Assembly: GCF_048128805.1 (NCBI RefSeq)
Contig: NC_136006.1
Location: 8,098,179 to 8,162,178 of the forward strand
Source of the DNA: Centroberyx gerrardi
Taxonomy: Eukaryota; Chordata; Actinopteri; Beryciformes; Berycidae
Reading direction: 5' to 3'
Length of the DNA: 64,000 nt
The translations under genes and the position numbers were made by a program. Positions 57,501-64,000 of this stretch are shown here, one piece after another; within the stretch, counting starts at the first letter, position 1, and every line of letters begins with the position of its first letter. The notes below the pieces were generated by a model. The model searched no databases and had not been told where the DNA came from. It was given only the letters and a program-made list of their open reading frames with translations.

Positions 57501-60500
57501 TGTCATCCAACCTCCACTGCAAATATTCCTAAAAATTTATGCAGCTTCCATGATTTACTGTCTCACAAATATGACATCATATGTTGTTGTTCATTTGCAC
57601 ATGTGGGACGCTTTTATGGGTCACTTTTCAAACATGAATGAGAACAGGTAAGACAAAAAAATAGGATATGAGCAAAAAATCTGAATTGAGCATGAAGGCC
57701 TGTAATGTTAATGTCACATTACTACATTTTTTAGCAGTTCTGCTCTCACAACTCAATTCTGTGAGTATAATTTCATTGACACTGTTTTGAGACCAGGAAA
57801 ACAGCAACATGAGAAGGCCTGAAAACTCCTAACCTCAGTGCCCCACAAAGGCAAACAGCAGTAACTACTTTGTTTGTTTGTTTTAAAGGTGTAGAGTTCA
57901 ACTCACCAAAAATGCCACCATTAACTAAACTATATACTATCCATTTGTCAGACAGGAGACTTTGAACTTTGACATAATTTTTCTCAGTTTCACTGTTCAC
58001 TCATTTACTGCTGTTTGCCTTTGTAGTGCAGTAAAACCCAAGAGTGGAATGTGCTGTTTAGAACAACACTTGTTTTATGGATTACAGCTCTAATTAAAAA
58101 AAACAATTTTAAATTTAGTTGCCAAAACCTCCCAACAATCTTGCCTTTGGTGAGTTTCTCACAGCTCCTTACAAATGGCCTGCACATTTTAGAGGCTTTT
58201 GTTTTATATTCAGATGTTTCCAATCTAACCTGTTCTCTTTGAAGTGCCTGAGGTCAATGTTTGTATGGTCTGAGAATCTGCCTGGATACAAATAGTACTG
58301 TTGTTGATGGATGTGTCATTATCAACATGATGTGAGTTGTTGAAGCACTTATAATCACTATGTGGTGATGTTTTCCCAATCCCTCCCATCCGCCTCCTGC
58401 AGAAAACACTCAAACTCACGCTCATGACACTCAGAGAACATGTGTTGCAGGAGGCAATATAGACAAGTTACTTGAAACCTGATTAATGAAACACGCATCA
58501 TGCCTGAATGGAAGCTGCATGACACAGCCATGATTACTGATTCTATATCAATTTGCTCTTGAGTCAGAAGGCAATCAAACGTATGGCATACAAATTGTTT
58601 CAAAACCTCCCATATTAAGAAATTATGTTTAACTGAATGGTGTGAAACTGTTAGCTATTTTGAGCTGTATAGTTTTACAGTAGTGCCTACAATGAACAGA
58701 GCAAAGACTGCTTCTCGTCAAGATCACAAGCATAATCTGTTACGCGACAGACAGTTCTCAGATTAATTTTATATGCCTTAACTTAATCTCTCCAATGTTT
58801 AGAGTATATATGTATGCAGACACTGTATATAGTATGTGTGATATATGATACAATATGAATGATTGTTCATTATAAAGTTAAATCTTGGGCACAGTTGATA
58901 TTTTTCTTCTCCCCCAGGCAGGTTTTCACCCATCTTCTCTGTCTCCCAACTACTCAGGGTTATTGGGAAGGCAGAGTTAATGGTTTGTGGAGGTTCCACC
59001 TCTGCCTACTACATAAACACTGAGTTATGGGGTTTTTGAGCTTTACCTCACCACTGCAGGGTCCATGAGGTGCAACAACACCAACTCAAATTCCCCTGGC
59101 AGGAAATTCACTCCAGCGCTGTTGAGCTAACCTGTGTTTCAGTTCAATTCAGATAGTTTTATTGGTTACTGCATGTGTGAATTGCAAATTCTGTTTCATG
59201 TACAGGCTCAGAAACTATGAAGACAAATAAAATATCAACTAAAAGAAAGGGAAATAGTTTGCAGAAGTTTTATCTCTATTCCCATCACCTCTAGCAAACA
59301 TTAGTTGCAAGAATTTTACTGTGACAAACATAGAAACCACCATTTCTCCAGTATTGCATAGCAGTTGCATAAATTAACATAATGGCCATCAGTTATTGGT
59401 TCACAAAACTTGTGCCCAATAACCAATACAGTATGTGCAGAGATGGAAATTTCACCAGCCCACTAGGTTGGGGTTTGTATTTTTCAGACTGGGCTGTTGT
59501 AAAATTGTCCTCACTACCTGGATTATGAACTGGGTCTAATGGAAATGTAAGAGATATGAAGCCATGTAGCCCCGCAGTCTCTGAATCCCATGCCTGAGTA
59601 TGTGTATCTCATGTAGCCACACCTCTTGCTCACACCAAGCCAGAGGTACAGCTAGGTTAGATCATGTGTAATGGTGATCTTCAGCGCAGCTTCAGTGACA
59701 GTCTGTTTTAATCAAATCGAACTCTGCTTTGACAGAAATTAGGAATATGTGACAGCATATGAATAAACTGTACATGTATGCCTGCTCCGCTTCCACAGGG
59801 ATTCTCAGATGGTTTATAATTCTTGTTGACTCCCACTTTATGCAACAAGGAATGATTAAAAATGATTAAAAGCCTGATTAATCCTCAAAGACAAGGTCAT
59901 ACACTATTTAGAAAGGATTGTCCACACAAAAAAGTACCAATGCAAAACTTAAAATGTAATCAAATGCTGCAGTTTACAGAAAATGCAATAAATAACAAGG
60001 TGCAAAACAGATTTTTTTGTCCACTTTTGACTTTCAGTTCTTAATCCTTTTCAGTTCTTACTTTGGGACTCATTGGTCCCAAAGTAAGACTTTAACAGAG
60101 AACAACTTGCTCTTTGAAGGGTTTAAATACTAATTTCGACCAGGTTGTTGAGTACTATTTAGTGCAGATGTTTCCTCATTGACTTTCTGATTTTTTTTCA
60201 GGTCCCCGAGAGTCTGAGAGAAACTATGGTTTGAAAATGATTAATTATTTTTCTTGAAGCCACTTAATAATAGAAATTAAAGACAAAGGAAAAACCTCAC
60301 AGGAGATAAATACTGGATAAATTATGAACCAACACTAAGCAAACACAAAAAAATTTACTGGGCTTGCTGTTTGAATTACATCAGGAAATTTAAAAGAGTA
60401 CAAAGACAAAAAGGCTGGATTGCGGTCTGATGCCATCAGGAAAACAGTCAACAAAATCACTTCTAAAGGGTTTGTGTTCGTGTGCGTTGGCAATCTGGCG

Positions 60501-61215
60501 TCAATATTGTCAAGCCAAAAACTTCAGCTGACATAGAAAGATGCTAGAGGGAAAGTTGCGCTCTTTTCTTTTTGTGCCAATGTTCCTCTTTGTTACAAAG
60601 ATTGTTTCCACATTTACTAATAATGCAACATCAATGACTAACAGAGGGTAACTAAGGCAACATTGCCCTCTCATTTGTGTAGTCACTAGATTTGGCGCAA
60701 GCATGCTGTAGCTGTATATGAAATCTGATTATGCATAATATGGATGGCAACTCTGCTCTACTATGAAATGCATCGAATTTTTAATCTAATGTCCGGTGAA
60801 GGTCAAACCTATTTGTGAATTGATAAAGCTGGTTTGCTTTTTCAGTCTTATCCGCAATTCCTCACAGTATTCTTTATCTTCAAAAAGATAAGATAAAGCG
60901 CATCTCAGATTGATCTCTTAAACTGTTTTTATCTTCTCTAAAAACACTTTTTACCCGGGTGACTTAGGATGGAAAGAATGTTTTCCTTTCAGACATGAAC
61001 TTTGGAGAAGAAACACTGAAATGTGATGTGGGTTGAACTTGAGTTTTATTGCTGTCTGATTAATAGGGCCAGGGAATGCAGTGGAAATAGAGTTAAAAAA
61101 AAAAAGCAAAATGGAGACATATGGACTAAGGTGACAAAAGTCTGTAATAGCTTTTAACTAGCCTACCTTCAAAACACAATATGTTTGTAGTTATTGACTT
61201 ATTGGAAAGAAAGTC
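54582..61215. other. Intergenic stretch, no gene supported
   Basis: Short frames only. TCAATTCAGATAGTTTTATT near 59143 and CGATACTTTATAAC near 56931 look like the ends of old minus-strand retroelement copies. A tRNA-like word GGTTCAAGCCC near 57361 suggests a decayed SINE at about 57320-57430. Confidence 0.35.
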
Positions 61216-61851
61216 TTTTAAAGCTGTTAATGAGCTGCCACCAGTCAAACAGAGTCTAATCTCTGTTGTGTTAACCTCCACCAGGGTTTCAGCAGGCACT
61301 GATAGAGCCAGTGGACTGTAGAATTCAATTTTAATTTCTGTGTTGTTTTGGAACTGATAATTTCACCACTGATAAATCTGATCGAGTCTGTGTTGATATT
61401 GTCAGCTTGTTAGCTAGCATAGCATTTGGTCAGCTAACCATCACTGTCTTGTAAAAACATCTGATGTATACACTAGCTAATGTAGAAGTTAGCGTAGTAG
61501 TGGCTAGTAGTTGCATGTTAGCATTAACTTTGGTTGCTTTGCTAAATAAGCCTGCTGGCTAGTTAGTTAGCTAACAAAGCCAAAAACCACCTCAAGCTAC
61601 AACGCTACAACAAAATAAAGACAGTGGTTGGTCAGCATATTGTTTTCAACTGGCTTTTTTGGAGTTATTTTGACATACCCTGTTTGGACCGCTTGCTAGC
61701 AAGAGGCCTAGCAATGGAGCTTAATTGTGTTTCAACCAACAGCTGACTCAGAATCAACTTTCTCTGCAGCCCAAGTAGGTATGTAAGAGACAAATTATAT
61801 ATAGGCTAGGTCCAAAATCGATTAACTTATCCTTTAATGCAGCTTTAAGAC
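61216..61851. mobile_element. Possible DNA element with TTAAAGCTG ends
   Basis: Left TTTTAAAGCTGTTAATGAG near 61217 and right TTTAATGCAGCTTTAAG (61835-61851) could be eroded inverted ends. The interior (61410-61580) is rich in TTAGCTAGC-like words as in cops8 intron 1. Confidence 0.35.
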
Positions 61852-64000
61852 AAGGCAGTTTCCTGTGTCAAAGTCCTAAATTCAGAGACAAATCTTCCTT
61901 ATCAGACTATATATTCACTTTTACTTACATTACTGAATGGATCTACACCACACACACAACAATCTTTTCATGTGTTTCTCTTATTTTTGTGCAGTTGTCA
62001 CATATTTTGCCATTACTTTTGAACAGACAATTCTCCATTGGACGTCCATGATGGCACCAACTGTGATTGCTAGATTTGTGACACAACTGCAAAGCCTCAC
62101 AGACTGATTAATTCTCACTCTCTCCTTAGTCTATATTTTCAGAATAAAATCTTCAACAATTTAACCTTCTTAGTTCATTTTTAGGAAGGAGAATGTCAGC
62201 TAGACAGAAAACATCTGTCTCCTTGGAGAGAGTCTGAAGAATGCAGTAAGTAATGACTTCCTCTCATCAGAATGTGTTTTTAATCTCATTCTCTCACTCC
62301 AACTCTGAAGCTGAATTCCTCGTGTGATGACGGTGTTACCTTAACTGGAGGTCAAGGGACTGGAGGAGCGAGAGTTCCTGTTAATGCCAATTCACAATTC
62401 AGAGTGAGTTTTTCTTGTCATAAATGGAAGGTTTATGGTTTTAATGTATGTAGTTGTCTTACAATGATAATATTGATTTAAGTACGGCATTCAGTACAGA
62501 CAAAAAGGCATGTCATCAGAGTCATTAGCCTAATTTCTGACTGTAGCAATTTTGTGATGTAAATGTACATACAATATATCCATTTCCTTGTTAAATGGTC
62601 TGTTAAAATGAGCTGAGATGTCAGTTTTGTTTGACATTGTGAATACATTGCAGGCAAAATATTTGACTTCCCCAATAGAATATGAATGTACAACTCATTT
62701 GCAATAGGAGGATGGAACTTGTTTCAAAACAGACTGTTAAAATAGATTAAGATTGATTTCTGAAACCTTGCAATTAGGTGTGTTACATGGAGCATACAGT
62801 TTCTACAACAATGTACTTTTGGGATGCAGTCAAATATTTATATAAATTAATATAAATTCCCCCACCACGAATAACTAATTGACTGGATGCATTGCTCTAT
62901 TTGAGAAAGTACATAGCAAAACACTTTAATACTCAGATGAAAACTTGTGCTGACTCATTGGTGGTCAATAAATGTCACAAACTGCAGAAGAAAAGTATAC
63001 AATTTACTGCTATAAATGCGGTGCTATCCACTTTGTGTTAACTTGTGCTGTAGATATTAGCTGTATGTAAGGGGAGATACACCATAGAGGTTTTTTCTCA
63101 TTGGTGTCCAGTCCTGCAACATCCTTATCAGCACCGTGTGCCGCTAGGATCTTGCTGCTTGGCCTTGGTTCCTATATGTATGCTGCTCCTGCATTATCCA
63201 ACATGACTAACGTGATCCAATGCCACTGTGGCAATCTTTACAAATTCCAAGACTTGAATGTGAGTCTGTTGTTGATAATGAAATGTCTAACCGTACACAG
63301 CTGCAATCCAATATGAACTGCAAATCTTTATCTTAGCCTACTGCGATCTATGGAAGGTGGAATTCTCTGAAGAGACAATAGTGGGCTTAATAATGTTATT
63401 GGCATCATTTTTGTCATCAGATGAACAGAGACAGGTGTAGTGCGATGAGCCTTAAATTACAGACAACAGCCATGCTTGGATTCAGAAGTAAATCAGGTGT
63501 CTTATATAGGGAGTTAATGGTATTTGCTCGGCCTTATTTAGAGCACTTCTGTTTCTATATTGCCAGCCACAGGGTAATTAGGAATTGTTTTTCTTCTCAT
63601 ATCCCTCTGAGAAACAGATGCAGGTATGCATTTCATCAGAGAGGCATGAGCAGCTAGGAGAAGCACCACTGGAGCTGGTAGCAACACTTAAAAGAAGTGG
63701 GTGTGACTTTTTCCATAAGCAGGCATTCTTGAACATGTTTCACTTTCAGCCTCTTCCAGGACAAACTTTACATAGATTTGGCATCAACAGAAGTCATTAC
63801 ATTGACTGACCTTTAAACTGTGAGTTGATTAAATATAGCCCTACACTGCACATGAAAATGAATTCTTATCTGATTCATCCATAAATGTCAAATCATGACT
63901 TAGAGAGAATCCAGTCACTTTCATTACCTCTTTGGTTTTATGACAGTCCATGAGAACCACGAGGACTCTATTGGCCCTGTTGTCATCACAAAATTACATT
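61852..64000. other. Intergenic stretch to the window end
   Basis: No exon recognised on either strand; frames of 71-78 codons near 63101-63809 show no known domain. Confidence 0.4.

Overview
This window reads as nuclear DNA of a ray-finned fish, probably a percomorph-type teleost (inferred). The evidence is a vertebrate multi-exon gene with GT-AG introns, long CA/GT microsatellites, a tRNA-derived SINE, L2/Rex1-like LINE remnants, and many short inverted-repeat DNA elements of kinds common in fish genomes. Nothing prokaryotic, viral or CRISPR-like is present. Nearly all open reading frames above 60 codons are chance frames, microsatellite translations or repeat antisense.

Two protein-coding genes can be supported. 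The first is cops8 (COP9 signalosome subunit 8), + strand, seven coding exons from 39679 to 49311. I joined them by eye into an uninterrupted 191-residue protein with canonical splice sites. The second lies in its 5.7-kb intron 4 on the same strand. It is a single-exon MuRF-family E3 ubiquitin ligase (RING, B-box, coiled coil, acidic tail; 349 aa; 43605-44654) with its own TATA box, FoxO-like sites and poly(A) signal. It looks like an old retrocopy that became a working gene inside a housekeeping gene.

Layout. 1-37 kb: no recognisable protein gene. It holds SINE, LINE and MITE copies, microsatellites, one CpG-rich patch (about 13.97-14.36 kb) that may be a promoter with a minus-strand first exon, and long single-copy stretches that could hold regulatory elements. 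From memory of the human map, the side of COPS8 facing ACKR3 is a large gene desert, and this segment would fit that. 36.9-39.4 kb: a tandem array of tRNA-Thr units, two copies with intact cloverleaves (anticodon CGU) and five decayed. 39.6-50.03 kb: cops8 with the nested MuRF gene. 50.03-64 kb: intergenic, with a palindromic-ended MITE, a poly(G) run and further repeat-like sequence, but no gene I can support.

The two genes act in related chemistry. CSN8 belongs to the complex that removes NEDD8 from cullin-RING ligases, and the nested gene encodes a RING ligase of the muscle type. They share a locus, but nothing here shows that they work together.
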